Origin: Maribacter ulvicola
Lineage (GTDB): Bacteria > Bacteroidota > Bacteroidia > Flavobacteriales > Flavobacteriaceae
Direction: 5' to 3'
NCBI RefSeq assembly: GCF_900155985.1
Contig: NZ_FTMA01000008.1
Location: forward strand, 1-64,000
Length of the DNA stretch: 64,000 bases
In this document: one piece after another, positions 54,301 to 62,341 of the stretch
Layout of the letters: the number at the start of each line of letters is the position of its first letter
Numbering within the stretch: position 1 is the stretch's first letter
Translations under genes and position numbers: made by a program
The notes under the pieces: generated by a model
Seen by the model: the letters and a program-made list of their open reading frames with translations, nothing else
What the model was told of the DNA's origin: nothing
The model's database searches: none

Positions 54301-54626
54301 GAACGCTCAATATCTTCGCCTACATAAAACTGAACGATGACCATACCTTGTTCTTTCATCGATGTAGAATACACATATTCAACACCTTTGATGTTAGAAA
54401 TTAATTTCTCTAAAGGTTTAATAATACGCGATTCTACTTCTTCAGGACTCGCACCAGGGTAGCCTACAAAAATGTCGGCCATGGGCACGTCAATTTGTGG
54501 TTCTTCTTCCCTCGGGATCAAAAACGAACTGTACACCCCAATGACCATGAATACGATCATTAAAAGTACCGTTAACTTGCTGCCTATAAATAATTTGGCA
54601 ATTTTACCAGCTAAACCTTCCTTCAT
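51396..54626 (-). CDS. RND efflux transporter permease
   Basis: 1076 residues, twelve-helix RND plan: helix at 12-33, periplasmic loops, GIVVDDSIIIAENMHRH in helix 4 (about 405-420) and the second half starting near 545. With the adaptor and TolC genes upstream it forms a tripartite pump. The permease resembles the multidrug/'hydrophobe-amphiphile' branch rather than heavy-metal CzcA, but the substrate is not provable. Operon association with DUF2892 and the sulfide-type palindrome hints at sulfide-related export (inference). Confidence 0.92.
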   Translation of the reverse strand: MKEGLAGKIAKLFIGSKLTVLLMIVFMVIGVYSSFLIPREEEPQIDVPMADIFVGYPGASPEEVESRIIKPLEKLISNIKGVEYVYSTSMKEQGMVIVQFYVGEDIERSFVKLYNEINKHMDIMPQGVTFPLVKTRAIDDVPMLGLTLWSENYDGYQLSQMAQELESEIKKVNDVAITHKIGNQDRQLRVVLDKDKLAASGLDFLSVSEMIKANNAQLSSGSFDKNDTEFLVSTGNFLASVTDVENLVVGVQQNQPIYLKQIASIIDGPEIPQSYVSLGFGQASDKITDYKSEYPAVTISVAKRKGADAMKIADIVIDKVEHLRTTLIPDDVHVEITRNYGETASHKVSELLLHLIGSIIAVTLVVMLAMGWRGGLVVFLSVPITFALTLLSYYMLDYTLNRITLFALVFVTGIVVDDSIIIAENMHRHFKMKRLPFKQAALYAINEVGNPTILATFTVIASVLPMAFVSGLMGPYMAPMPIGASIAMTLSLFVALTITPYLGYIFLREKDKKGEVEKKEKPLEDTFIYKIYNKYERPLIESKSKRWLFLGLTFLLLLGSMVLFFTKSVAVKMLPFDNKNEFQVVIDLPEGTTLERTGVVAQEIAQYLSTRPEVVNYQNYVGTSAPITFNGLVRHYDLRGGSNMADIQVNLVDKDERSAQSHDIASLLRPDIQKIAAKYNANVKLVEVPPGPPVLSTIVAEVYGPDYEEQIKIANSVQDILKNTDDVVDIDWLVEADQTEYKFEINKEKAMLYGVAPQQIAYTMNMALSNRAITNLYDENAIDQVGLVLALDEKEKSTITDISQLKITSKQGNMVPIADLVDIKETISAKSIYRKNQKRVVYVMADMAGELESPAYAILGMEEKLKKIALPKGYQVTEMYLGQPEFEDDFTVKWDGEWQITLEVFRDLGIAFLGAIILIYILIVGWFQNFKAPIVMMVAIPLSLIGIILGHWIMGAFFTATSFIGMIALAGIMVRNSVLLIDFINLRLEEGVPIKQAAIEAGAVRTTPILLTAGTVVIGAFVILFDPIFQGLAISLMGGTIVSTVFTLLVVPLVYYMIEKKNYPEVNVNETNNNTL

Positions 54627-54655
54627 TATTTCTTTATTTTATTTGTGTGTTCCCC

Positions 54656-54745
54656 CCTGAAAAAGACAGGTAGTCGGGCTTTTCGCTTTTACTCCTCGGC
54701 ATAAAAAATGCCTGTGGGGTAACCGCTACAATCCCTAACCCAGAC
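54656..54745. repeat. GC-richer intergenic element between adaptor and RND genes
   Basis: About 90 bases inside an operon that stand out by composition and structure. They hold a hairpin GGCAT/ATGCC (54698-54702 with 54708-54712), CCTG/CAGG (54656-54670), and on the minus strand GGGATTGTAGCGG and AAAGCCCGACT-like blocks. The latter are reminiscent of interspersed intergenic repeats seen in many Flavobacteriaceae. Only one copy is in the window. Confidence 0.45.
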
Positions 54746-54749
54746 TCGT

Positions 54750-55832
54750 TTATTGATTTGAGATTTTGGCGCCGTTGAATAATTTCCCCTCAGCAGAAAC
54801 TATATATTGCTCGTCTGCCGATAGTCCAGATAATACTTCCACTTGATCACCAAAGGTTCTGCCCAGTCGTAACCATCGCAGTAATGCAGTATTACTTTGG
54901 CTTACGGTATATATACCAGAAAGTTGCCCTTTTTTAACTATAGCTTCTACTGGAATCATAACGGCAGAACTTGTAGTTTTTCTTGCAATAGGAAACTGTA
55001 CGGTAGCGTACATACCAGAAAGTATTTGTACATCGGTTTTATCTAAAATGACCTTTACCAAGTATTGACCACCTGTGTTCTTAGAAGAAGTACTTACTTC
55101 GGTAACTTTTCCTTTTATACTTTTATTCAATGCTTTGATTTGTACGCTAACTTCGGTATCATTTTTAACGGCAAGAATTTCAGATTCAGGTACCATGGCA
55201 AGTACTTGGTAGGTGCCAGGAGCTTCTACTTCTAGCAAAGGCATGCCCGGGTTGGCCATATCGCCAGCGTTAATAAATTTGTTGGTAACAACACCGGTAA
55301 ACGGAGCGCGAATATTCGCATAGCCCATTTGGGCATTGACACTGTTTTTCATTTGCTTGGCAGATTCTACTCTTGCTTTTGCCATATTGTAATTGGCGGT
55401 AATATCATCTAGCTCTTTCTGCGAAGCACTATTCTCTTGAAATAATGTAGTAAAACGATTAAAGTCTTTTTCTGCATTGGTATAGGCAGCTTCAGCTTCG
55501 GTAATACCAGCATTTACCTGCGCTAATTGCGCAGAAACATCTGCATTATTAACACTCATTAATAATTGACCTTTATTTACGTTATCACCAACACCTACAT
55601 AGATTTTGTCTACGTAGCCCATCATTCTAGTACTGATATTTGCACTCTTGGTAGCTTCAATTTTACCGCTAACCGTTAAAAACGGACTACTACTATCTTC
55701 AGAAACAGTTTTGGATTGAACGGCTATTGCAAGTGAATTATTGACTAACGCTTTTTTATCATCGTTACCACAACTAGAGAATAAGATTGTAGCACTTAAA
55801 ATAGCTGTGATTATATATTTTTTATTTTTCAT
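54750..55832 (-). CDS. RND efflux periplasmic adaptor lipoprotein
   Basis: 360 residues. Lipobox FSSC with Cys21, barrel-sandwich halves (about 60-95 and 165-200), a helical hairpin between them and a beta-barrel/membrane-proximal part to the end (SGLSADEQYIVSAEGKLFNGAKI). It lies between the TolC and RND genes, 32 bases after TolC and about 120 before the permease (which includes the odd element at 54656-54745). Confidence 0.9.
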   Translation of the reverse strand: MKNKKYIITAILSATILFSSCGNDDKKALVNNSLAIAVQSKTVSEDSSSPFLTVSGKIEATKSANISTRMMGYVDKIYVGVGDNVNKGQLLMSVNNADVSAQLAQVNAGITEAEAAYTNAEKDFNRFTTLFQENSASQKELDDITANYNMAKARVESAKQMKNSVNAQMGYANIRAPFTGVVTNKFINAGDMANPGMPLLEVEAPGTYQVLAMVPESEILAVKNDTEVSVQIKALNKSIKGKVTEVSTSSKNTGGQYLVKVILDKTDVQILSGMYATVQFPIARKTTSSAVMIPVEAIVKKGQLSGIYTVSQSNTALLRWLRLGRTFGDQVEVLSGLSADEQYIVSAEGKLFNGAKISNQ

Positions 55833-55864
55833 CTTTATGAATGGTATTAAGTGATTGTAGGATC

Positions 55865-57178
55865 TTATTCTTTTGTTAAAAACTGTACATACGCCAAAGC
55901 GTAATTGTGTTGAAAAATTGTAGCGTAATATTCTAATTGCTTTTGAGAATATTGTGTTTCAGATAGTAATAGGTCAGTAGTTTTTTCTAAACCTTGCTTA
56001 AATCTATTAGTACGTATACGTAATGATTCTTCAGATTGTTCTAGTGCCAGTTTTGTTAGCTTTAGTTTATTTTGAGCATCTTCAAAACCTCTTTTTGCTT
56101 TATTAAGTTCTAATTGGCTTTCAGATTTATACTGCTCTAATTGTAATTTGGATTTATCGTACTCCGCCTTGCTCTTTTGAGATTTACCAAAACGCTTACT
56201 ACCTTCAAAAAGGTTCCATTTTAATTCTGCACCAAATAGGTAACCTTGGGCTTGACCTTGAAAAATATCATCGTCATGTAACTCGTAAGTGCCAAAAGCA
56301 TTTAAACGAGGTAAGAAAGCCATTTGGTCTGCCTTATGCATTTGTCTGTATGCTTCGGTAGCAGAATTCATGGCTAAAATATCCTTTCTGTTTTCAGATA
56401 AGTTAACGGTCGTTGTACTAGAATAACTAGTAATTGCCAGTGAATCTGAAGGCTGTAAAATCTCATTTTCATCAGCATTCATTAATACAGATAAATAGTT
56501 GCTCGCATTTAGAATGTTACTTTTTGCGTATTGCAATTGGTTATCGATTTCGGTAACTCTTACTTCTACAGAAAGAACATCAGATTTTTGTAGATAACCT
56601 TGCTTGTAACTATTGTCGGCAATGCGCTTATTTTCTAAGGCGGTTTCTTTAGCTTTCTCTAAAACCGTAACGGTTTTATAAGCAAGTTGTAATTGCATAT
56701 AAGCCTTTTCTACCTCAAGGGCTAAGTAATCTTCTGTACGACCAGATTGTAGTTCTGTAGCGGTCAGTTTTGCCTTTGCCGCTTTACGCTGGTAGATGCC
56801 ATCGAAGTTTATCAATGGTTGTTGTACTTCTACTCGAGTTGCATAATCTTCTATTTGACGTGGGTCATTTAATACATCAGGATTAAAGTCTGCAGCAGTC
56901 AAAATTTCTTGATTAAGTTTAGAACCAAATGCCATTAATGGGTTAGTGGTAGCAATACCAGTATGCGATACACTAATGTTAGGCAATAAAATAGCATTGG
57001 TCTGATTGAAATCACCCTTGGCAACTAACACATCTTGTTCAGCCATTTTCAGTGTGTTATTACTTTCTTTTACCCTAGTAAGCACTTCATCTTTTGAAAT
57101 AGATTTTACTTCTTGTGCCAAGCCAGAATAAAAGACGAACAACAATATCCATCCTAATTTATATTTCATGGTATTCAT
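55865..57178 (-). CDS. TolC-family outer membrane efflux protein
   Basis: 437 residues with signal peptide (ends GLAQ) and two TolC repeats of long helices (about 50-240 and 260-430). The start may be the ATG at 57178 or, three codons in, at 57169. First gene of the RND operon, with a GTAAC-N4-GTTAC operator and a perfect -7 box in front. Confidence 0.9.
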   Translation of the reverse strand: MNTMKYKLGWILLFVFYSGLAQEVKSISKDEVLTRVKESNNTLKMAEQDVLVAKGDFNQTNAILLPNISVSHTGIATTNPLMAFGSKLNQEILTAADFNPDVLNDPRQIEDYATRVEVQQPLINFDGIYQRKAAKAKLTATELQSGRTEDYLALEVEKAYMQLQLAYKTVTVLEKAKETALENKRIADNSYKQGYLQKSDVLSVEVRVTEIDNQLQYAKSNILNASNYLSVLMNADENEILQPSDSLAITSYSSTTTVNLSENRKDILAMNSATEAYRQMHKADQMAFLPRLNAFGTYELHDDDIFQGQAQGYLFGAELKWNLFEGSKRFGKSQKSKAEYDKSKLQLEQYKSESQLELNKAKRGFEDAQNKLKLTKLALEQSEESLRIRTNRFKQGLEKTTDLLLSETQYSQKQLEYYATIFQHNYALAYVQFLTKE

Positions 57179-57188
57179 TTATTTGAGA

Positions 57189-57232
57189 CAAAATTAGAGT
57201 AGTAAAACAGCCTGCACAGTAACTAATGTTAC
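57189..57232 (-). promoter_or_regulatory. GTAAC-N4-GTTAC operator and promoter of the RND operon
   Basis: GTAACTAATGTTAC (57219-57232), centre 57225.5. The perfect box TAATTTTG (57196-57189, minus strand) starts exactly 29.5 nt away, the same geometry as the TGA-type sites. Confidence 0.72.
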
Positions 57233-57251
57233 CGAAGGAAATTTCTTTCTC

Positions 57252-57304
57252 AAAAAAACAATTATTTAAAAATGAAAAGGCACTCTTTATAAAGAGCACC
57301 TTTT
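57252..57304 (-). terminator. Terminator of the sulfide:quinone oxidoreductase unit
   Basis: A 14-bp stem with two mismatches (AAAAGG...CTCTTT / AAAGAG...CCTTTT, 57275-57304) precedes, on the minus strand, a T-run at 57258-57252. It separates the SQR unit from the RND promoter. A second hairpin AACTGAA/TTCAGTT (57311-57337) overlaps the end of the DUF6132 remnant. Confidence 0.5.
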
Positions 57305-57336
57305 ACTACTAACTGAAAAATAATTGTAAATTCAGT

Positions 57337-57532
57337 TTACTCTTCTGGAAATTTTACAAATGTATTTGCAAGTGAACTACTCATTAAGCTACCGTACAAT
57401 GTGCTATTTAGGGGTTTTGATGTTATAGCTCAAGTATCACTTATGCAGCCAATTTTGGAGATAGTATAGGTAACCAGCTATAGCACAGATGACTATGCCT
57501 AAAGCGGTAAAGAGAAGTGTTTTCTTATGCGT
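57337..57532 (-). pseudogene. DUF6132-like small membrane protein, frameshifted and with a stop
   Basis: One frame gives KKTLLFTALGIVICAIAGYLYYL and then runs into a stop. Skipping one A in the run CCAAAATTGG gives IGCISDT, then TGA, then AITSKPLNSTLYGSLM and a short tail to the stop at 57337. Joined, these match the layout of DUF6132 proteins as I know them (AGYLYY..IGC..xTCAITS.P.NSTLYG), with TGA in place of a Cys codon. No good start codon is visible. Two independent lesions and a missing start argue for a decayed gene. Confidence 0.6.
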
Positions 57533-57672
57533 TAACTATTTGCTTTTCTAGTACCGCCATGACCACCGGCAACAACCAACATTATTTTGATACTCAACCA
57601 GATGAATTTGAAAAATTGGATGATAGGATTCATCATAAAAAAGCGCTTAGATTTCGATATTCTTTGTGTCAT
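57532..57672 (-). CDS. Small membrane protein, 46 aa, downstream of SQR
   Basis: ATG at 57672 to TAA at 57532-57534. The protein (starts MTQRISKSKRFF, has a hydrophobic stretch about 15-35 and ends VVAGGHGGTRKANS) has a basic N-terminus and one likely membrane segment. It is located 54 bases after the SQR stop and is followed directly by the DUF6132 remnant. The GGHGG tail resembles a possible metal or heme contact, but this is a guess. Not recognised as a named family. Confidence 0.55.
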   Translation of the reverse strand: MTQRISKSKRFFMMNPIIQFFKFIWLSIKIMLVVAGGHGGTRKANS

Positions 57673-57726
57673 TTTTGTAGATTTTAAATGTTATTCTTTC
57701 ACGTTTTAAAGATGTGGAACTTGAAA

Positions 57727-59181
57727 TTATTCCGGAATTAGCCACCAGAAGGGCTTCATTTTTGCTTTGTATATAAAAGCATAATGCAGCGCAAATTTTA
57801 ACCAGTGACCAGCTAAACCTATTTCTCCAAAGGTTTTACCTAATTTACGACCTTGAGTATTGGGGTATTTGTTGTAATCAGGTACAATGGGGTAGGTGGT
57901 AATACTCACGCCACTACCTTTTGTCATGCCATAACCTGCAGAAGCAATACATGCAGCACCCATGTTGCCTAAAGACCCTTTATGATGTAAATCTTTTTTT
58001 CCGTTAATAATATCGATAATATTATCTGCGACCAATTTTGCGGTAATACCAGAAGGCATACCCGTACGGGGTGGGGCAGGAGAAATAGAAGTACCATTTT
58101 TGCTTACTCGAGGTTTTGATATAGCATGTGGAGGCGCAAAAGCTATACCAGGGGCAAAAATATTGTTGTATGAAGGATTTTGATAGGTTTCCGGCCAATC
58201 TTGTACGCTCCATTCTTCATAGGGTTTTGGTGTGTAATCTGCGTCAACAAGCATAAACCCTTTAAAAAGTTTTTCGGTAATATCTTCGTTATTCTTATCA
58301 AAGGCTTTAAAACCATGACCAGAAAATGCAGGTATTAACATGGCAAAGTCATATGTTTCAGATTTATACTCGCCATCTAGTGTTTCATAATGAGCTATGC
58401 CATCTTCAATTTTGTTTACTCCGGCGCCAAGAATCCATTTAATACCACGGTCTTCAAAAATCATTTCAACCATTTCGCTAGATTTCATGATGTTGTCTCC
58501 ATAACTAAGTAGCACACCATCCATACCAAAATCGCCTAACTGATATTCATTGGCAATCCAAATAACTTCAGCTTGGTCACGTACATTATGTCTTCTAAGT
58601 TCTTGCTCTACATTTAAAATATATTCAAAAGCTGCGCCTTGGCAAGTAGATTTTGCGTGTCCGGTACCAATTAAAATTTTAGCTTTCTTACCCTGTTTCA
58701 TTTGCTGAATCAAATCATCTAAAGCATGCCATGCGTGTTCTGCATGACTATAAGTACATACAGAGTAGGCTTTATTAGTGCCAGGATTTAGACCCTCAGT
58801 CATATCAAAGGCTAGTTTTGGTCCAGTAGCATTTATGAGGTAGTCATAGGTGACATTTTCGGTATTTCCTTTTTGTTGACCATTAACGTATTTAATCTTT
58901 ACGAACGCACTTTCAGTTTCTGCATCACCTTCTGGGTGAAATGTAGTCACAAGCGCTTGTTTAAAATTTATATTTTTTTTCTTGTATAATGGAGGCAAGG
59001 GAAATAGAATTTGGTCAGACTTCATACGACCGATACCAACCCAAATATTAGACGGAATCCATTGATAATTACTATTTGGCGAAACGACTAATACTTCATG
59101 TTCTTTCGATAATTTTCGACGTAAATGAGCTGCTGCAACATGGCCAGAGATTCCTGCACCTAGTATGACTATTTTTGACAT
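57727..59181 (-). CDS. Sulfide:quinone oxidoreductase-like FAD protein
   Basis: 484 residues. FAD-binding ILGAGISGHVAAAHL (about 5-19), a second dinucleotide region, and conserved cysteines in KSTCQGAA (about 173-180) and GAACIASAGYG (about 408-418), as expected for SQR-type enzymes that oxidise sulfide to polysulfide or glutathione persulfide and reduce quinone at the membrane surface. The persulfide dioxygenase-rhodanese protein at 63055 would handle the product. Operator 59235-59248 lies 60.5 bases upstream. Flavocytochrome-like alternatives cannot be excluded. Confidence 0.82.
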   Translation of the reverse strand: MSKIVILGAGISGHVAAAHLRRKLSKEHEVLVVSPNSNYQWIPSNIWVGIGRMKSDQILFPLPPLYKKKNINFKQALVTTFHPEGDAETESAFVKIKYVNGQQKGNTENVTYDYLINATGPKLAFDMTEGLNPGTNKAYSVCTYSHAEHAWHALDDLIQQMKQGKKAKILIGTGHAKSTCQGAAFEYILNVEQELRRHNVRDQAEVIWIANEYQLGDFGMDGVLLSYGDNIMKSSEMVEMIFEDRGIKWILGAGVNKIEDGIAHYETLDGEYKSETYDFAMLIPAFSGHGFKAFDKNNEDITEKLFKGFMLVDADYTPKPYEEWSVQDWPETYQNPSYNNIFAPGIAFAPPHAISKPRVSKNGTSISPAPPRTGMPSGITAKLVADNIIDIINGKKDLHHKGSLGNMGAACIASAGYGMTKGSGVSITTYPIVPDYNKYPNTQGRKLGKTFGEIGLAGHWLKFALHYAFIYKAKMKPFWWLIPE

Positions 59182-59204
59182 GACTTTAAGCTTTAAATTA
59201 CAAG

Positions 59205-59248
59205 CTAAGGTCTCTTTTTAAAGTAAGTCTTACAGTAACTTTTGTTAC
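59205..59248 (-). promoter_or_regulatory. GTAAC-N4-GTTAC operator upstream of SQR
   Basis: GTAACTTTTGTTAC (59235-59248), centre 59241.5. GACCTTAG (59212-59205, minus strand) occupies the -7 position at 29.5 nt but matches TAnnTTTG with two differences. Confidence 0.6.
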
Positions 59249-59391
59249 ATAAAAAGTTTAATAATATATAATGTGGTAGTGCTATTGGGCTAAAACAAAC
59301 AATTATTTAATTGTTTGATATTGTGTCTTTTATGTTTTTTTTTGGGGTTGGATTAATATTGACATCTTTAAAGTAAATAAATCAAGGTAAG

Positions 59392-59435
59392 TTGATCAAT
59401 ATCATATTTTATTTTGGGATGAATTTTTAGTTTTG
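59392..59435 (+). promoter_or_regulatory. Crp/Fnr-type operator and promoter of the 37-aa gene
   Basis: TTGATCAATATCAT (59392-59405), centre 59398.5. The perfect -7 box TAGTTTTG (59428-59435) starts 29.5 nt downstream, and the ATG at 59461 is 62.5 bases from the centre. The only TGA-type site outside the stress island. Confidence 0.72.
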
Positions 59436-59460
59436 CCCAAGAAATTTAAATGTATAAATT

Positions 59461-59574
59461 ATGAGGGATAGTTCTAATACCATAATCTATATAGTTGCGG
59501 GTATAATACTGCTTCATTTTGTAGTAGGTTTTGTTTGGCTGATATATAAAATGAATAATAAGAAAGATAATTAG
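59461..59574 (+). CDS. Single-pass membrane microprotein, 37 aa
   Basis: ATG 59461 to TAG 59572-59574. The protein begins MRDSSNTIIYIVAGIILL, has one hydrophobic helix (about 8-30) and ends in a charged tail YKMNNKKDN, so it should be an inner-membrane protein. It has a dedicated promoter with operator and -7 box in the same geometry as the Usp operons. It stands alone, convergent with the GlsB-like gene, close to cydAB. Role unknown; a small subunit or regulator of a membrane complex is one possibility. Confidence 0.65.
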   Translation: MRDSSNTIIYIVAGIILLHFVVGFVWLIYKMNNKKDN

Positions 59575-59584
59575 GATTTTTCGT

Positions 59585-59884
59585 TTATGATTTATTTAAC
59601 TTATTATAAACCATTTTAGCTAAAACAAGACCTGATGCTCCTCCTATAGCAGATACTACTAAATTGGTTATTAGACGGAACCCATCAAAATCTCCATTGT
59701 TCATTATTGACCACGGATTAAAACCTAACCTACCAAAAGTCTTAATGAAAAGGATACTTCCAAAAACCCCAACAATTGTATTGCCAATAACACCATACGA
59801 GTATTTCTGAATGAGAATGCCTGTAGCATTTGCGGCAATAATCCCTATAAGAATACTGATTAATGAAATTAATGTACCTGTCAT
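59585..59884 (-). CDS. GlsB/YeaQ/YmgE-family membrane protein
   Basis: 99 residues with three hydrophobic segments and the Gly-rich pattern GNTIVGVFGSILF (about 34-46) and VSAIGGASGLVLAKMV, characteristic of transglycosylase-associated/GlsB-YeaQ proteins. These are small stress-induced membrane proteins. It follows cydB after 15 bases and may be its third operon gene. Confidence 0.8.
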   Translation of the reverse strand: MTGTLISLISILIGIIAANATGILIQKYSYGVIGNTIVGVFGSILFIKTFGRLGFNPWSIMNNGDFDGFRLITNLVVSAIGGASGLVLAKMVYNKLNKS

Positions 59885-59899
59885 AATTTTTTCTTTAAT

Positions 59900-60973
59900 C
59901 TAATGCCCATAATCCATATGGTCTATTTTTCCTCCCATTAACCTTTTTTGCACAATGAAATAGATAATTAATAAAGTGAACCCAATAAAACCCCAAGTTA
60001 AAGCTACAGATAAACCATAATTAGCTGACGCTGTATTATAAATGGTTAAAGGCTCGTTCACTGAATTTACTGAAGGTAAAATTACAGGAAACAAAGATGC
60101 TAATGACGATGTAATTCCGCCTAATATCAGTAATGTAGAGAGAGCAAAACCATGTATGTCTTTCCTTAATTTTTTGATGAAGAATAAGCCAATGAGCCCG
60201 TTAAGATAAATAAGTGGAAAAAATATTAAATAGGGTTTTTCCTTAAAATTATCTAACGAATTAGGGTTAACTATTTGCCACACTACTAAAGAAAAAATGG
60301 TTAGTGCTGCAAGCGCAATATTAAGTTTAAAGATGATATTTTTAAGCTTACCGTTTATGGAAGAATTGGTTTTAAGAATTATCCAATTTGCACCATGAAT
60401 AGCTAAGGTGACTACAGAAATTAAACCGATAATGATCGTAAACCAATCTATTATTCCTGGATGATCTGATAAAGGGCTAAAGCTACTGTTCCATAAAGGC
60501 AAGAAAAAATAATGTCCTTCGTATACCGACACTCCATCTTCAACTCCTCCTAGGTTAACACCTCTAACTACATTACCTAAAGCAATTCCAAAAAATAAGG
60601 CGAGTAGTAAACTGGAAATTCCAAAAGATTTATCCCAAATATCTTTCCACATTTGAAAATGAAATTGACCTCTAAATTCCAAACCTATAGCTCTAAAAAT
60701 AATGAGCCATAAAACAATTATTAATGGTAGGTAAAAGCCACTAAATACAGAAGCATAAAAAGTAGGGAAAGCCATAAATAGTAGACCTCCAGCGGCAACT
60801 AACCAAACCTCATTAGAATCCCAGAACAAACCCGCAGATTTTGCAATGACTTCTTTGTCCTTTTCCGTTTTTGCAAAAAATAAATGAATGATTCCTGTGC
60901 CAAAATCATACCCATCTAAAATGAAAAATACCGTTAAAACTATAGCAATTGCTATGAACCAAAATGTTTCCAT
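59900..60973 (-). CDS. cydB: Cytochrome bd oxidase subunit II
   Basis: 357 residues, about nine helices, with the conserved start FILDGYDFGTGIIHLFFAK and FWDSNEVWLVAAGGLLFMAFP near residues 50-70. Works with CydA as a quinol oxidase of high oxygen affinity and tolerance to sulfide and NO (family knowledge). Three bases separate it from cydA. Confidence 0.95.
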   Translation of the reverse strand: METFWFIAIAIVLTVFFILDGYDFGTGIIHLFFAKTEKDKEVIAKSAGLFWDSNEVWLVAAGGLLFMAFPTFYASVFSGFYLPLIIVLWLIIFRAIGLEFRGQFHFQMWKDIWDKSFGISSLLLALFFGIALGNVVRGVNLGGVEDGVSVYEGHYFFLPLWNSSFSPLSDHPGIIDWFTIIIGLISVVTLAIHGANWIILKTNSSINGKLKNIIFKLNIALAALTIFSLVVWQIVNPNSLDNFKEKPYLIFFPLIYLNGLIGLFFIKKLRKDIHGFALSTLLILGGITSSLASLFPVILPSVNSVNEPLTIYNTASANYGLSVALTWGFIGFTLLIIYFIVQKRLMGGKIDHMDYGH

Positions 60974-60976
60974 AAT

Positions 60977-62308
60977 TTAATGTGTTTGGTGCTTAGGACC
61001 TTGATTAATTGTTTTACCCACTAAGACTAAAAACAAAAGTCCTAATAACATATACAAGGCTACAAAACCAAGTAAAGTAAATAAGGTGTTACCTGATGAA
61101 ACTGTAGGAGAAACCCCTTCGGTTGTTCTTAATAAGCCATAAACCAAATAGGGTTGTCTACCTAGTTCTGCCGTATACCAGCCAGTAAGATTAGCTATGT
61201 ATGGGAATGGAACCAAAAACATAATAGACCAAAGTATAGCTTTTGATGTGTAAAGTTTATTACGCCATAATAAAAAAGCAGCCAATGCCATTATAGCCAT
61301 AAAAACGGTGCCTAAACCAACCATTATATGGTAAGAATAGTACAAGGCAGGAATGTTATCGGGTAATTCTTCTTCTTTAAATTTATCCATTCCTACTATT
61401 TGCCTATCCCATTCTTGATAAGTCAAAAAGCTTAATATATTCGGTACAGCAATTTTATTATCTAGTTTCTTTTCAACCATATTAGGTTGTCCAATAAGCA
61501 CAATTTCGGCACCGGCCTCTTCAGTTTCAAAAATACCCTCCATGGCGGCAAAAGCTGCAGGTTGATATTTAGCCACATTTTTGGCATTCCAATCTCCCGT
61601 AGGAAAAGCAACCAAAATACTAGACACTAAACCAAATATCACTCCGGTTTTCAAAAACAGTTTACCATGTTCAACTTGCTTATTTCTTAGAACATAAAAA
61701 GCACCGATACTAGCTACAACAAAAGAAGAAGTAACAACGGATGCTAATTGATTATGTAAAAAAGCAGGTAAGAGCCACGGGTTGGTAAATAGTGCAGAGA
61801 AGTTTTCTAAAACGAATTTACCGTTTTCTAATATTTCATATCCAACGGGGTGTTGCATCCAAGCATTGGTCGCTAATATGAACCAACCACTTGCCCAAGA
61901 CCCTAAGAATACTAGAAAACCTGTTAATAGGTGGAGTTTTTGCCCCATTAACTTTTCACCAAAAATAAAGAGCGCTAAAAAGGAAGACTCTAGAAAGAAA
62001 GAAAACATACCTTCCATAGCCAAGGTCTGACCGATAATACCACCTGTAAGTTCAGAGAATTTTGCCCAGTTAGTACCAAATTGAAATTCCATGGGTATGC
62101 CGGTTACGACACCCATGGTAAAGTTGATGGCAAAAATTTTCATGAAAAATTTAGCCGAATCATTATATTTTTCAATCTTATTTCTAAGGTATTTCCATTT
62201 AAAATAGACTATCAATAAAGATAGGCCCATGGTTAACTGAGGAAATATATAATGGAATGTGATAGTAAAGGCAAATTGCAATCTATCATAAAAAATCATG
62301 TCTTCCAT
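60977..62308 (-). CDS. cydA: Cytochrome bd oxidase subunit I
   Basis: 443 residues, short Q-loop form. Conserved blocks are DRLQFAFTITFHYIFPQLTMGL with the heme-ligand His19, the region around FVFLGSWASGWFILATNAWMQHPVGYE, and GWYTAELGRQPYLVYG with the quinol/heme region near the C-terminus. First gene of cydA-cydB-GlsB-like, with a GTAAC-type operator at 62371-62384 and a perfect TACTTTTG box. Confidence 0.95.
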   Translation of the reverse strand: MEDMIFYDRLQFAFTITFHYIFPQLTMGLSLLIVYFKWKYLRNKIEKYNDSAKFFMKIFAINFTMGVVTGIPMEFQFGTNWAKFSELTGGIIGQTLAMEGMFSFFLESSFLALFIFGEKLMGQKLHLLTGFLVFLGSWASGWFILATNAWMQHPVGYEILENGKFVLENFSALFTNPWLLPAFLHNQLASVVTSSFVVASIGAFYVLRNKQVEHGKLFLKTGVIFGLVSSILVAFPTGDWNAKNVAKYQPAAFAAMEGIFETEEAGAEIVLIGQPNMVEKKLDNKIAVPNILSFLTYQEWDRQIVGMDKFKEEELPDNIPALYYSYHIMVGLGTVFMAIMALAAFLLWRNKLYTSKAILWSIMFLVPFPYIANLTGWYTAELGRQPYLVYGLLRTTEGVSPTVSSGNTLFTLLGFVALYMLLGLLFLVLVGKTINQGPKHQTH

Positions 62309-62341
62309 AGTCTATATATTTTATAATATCTAGTATGATAA

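Noticed and set aside
57342-57420. Short frame ending ...NSTLYGSLM plus tail as an independent small gene
   Set aside because: It lacks a start codon with membrane segment of its own and fits better as the C-terminal remnant of a broken DUF6132 gene.
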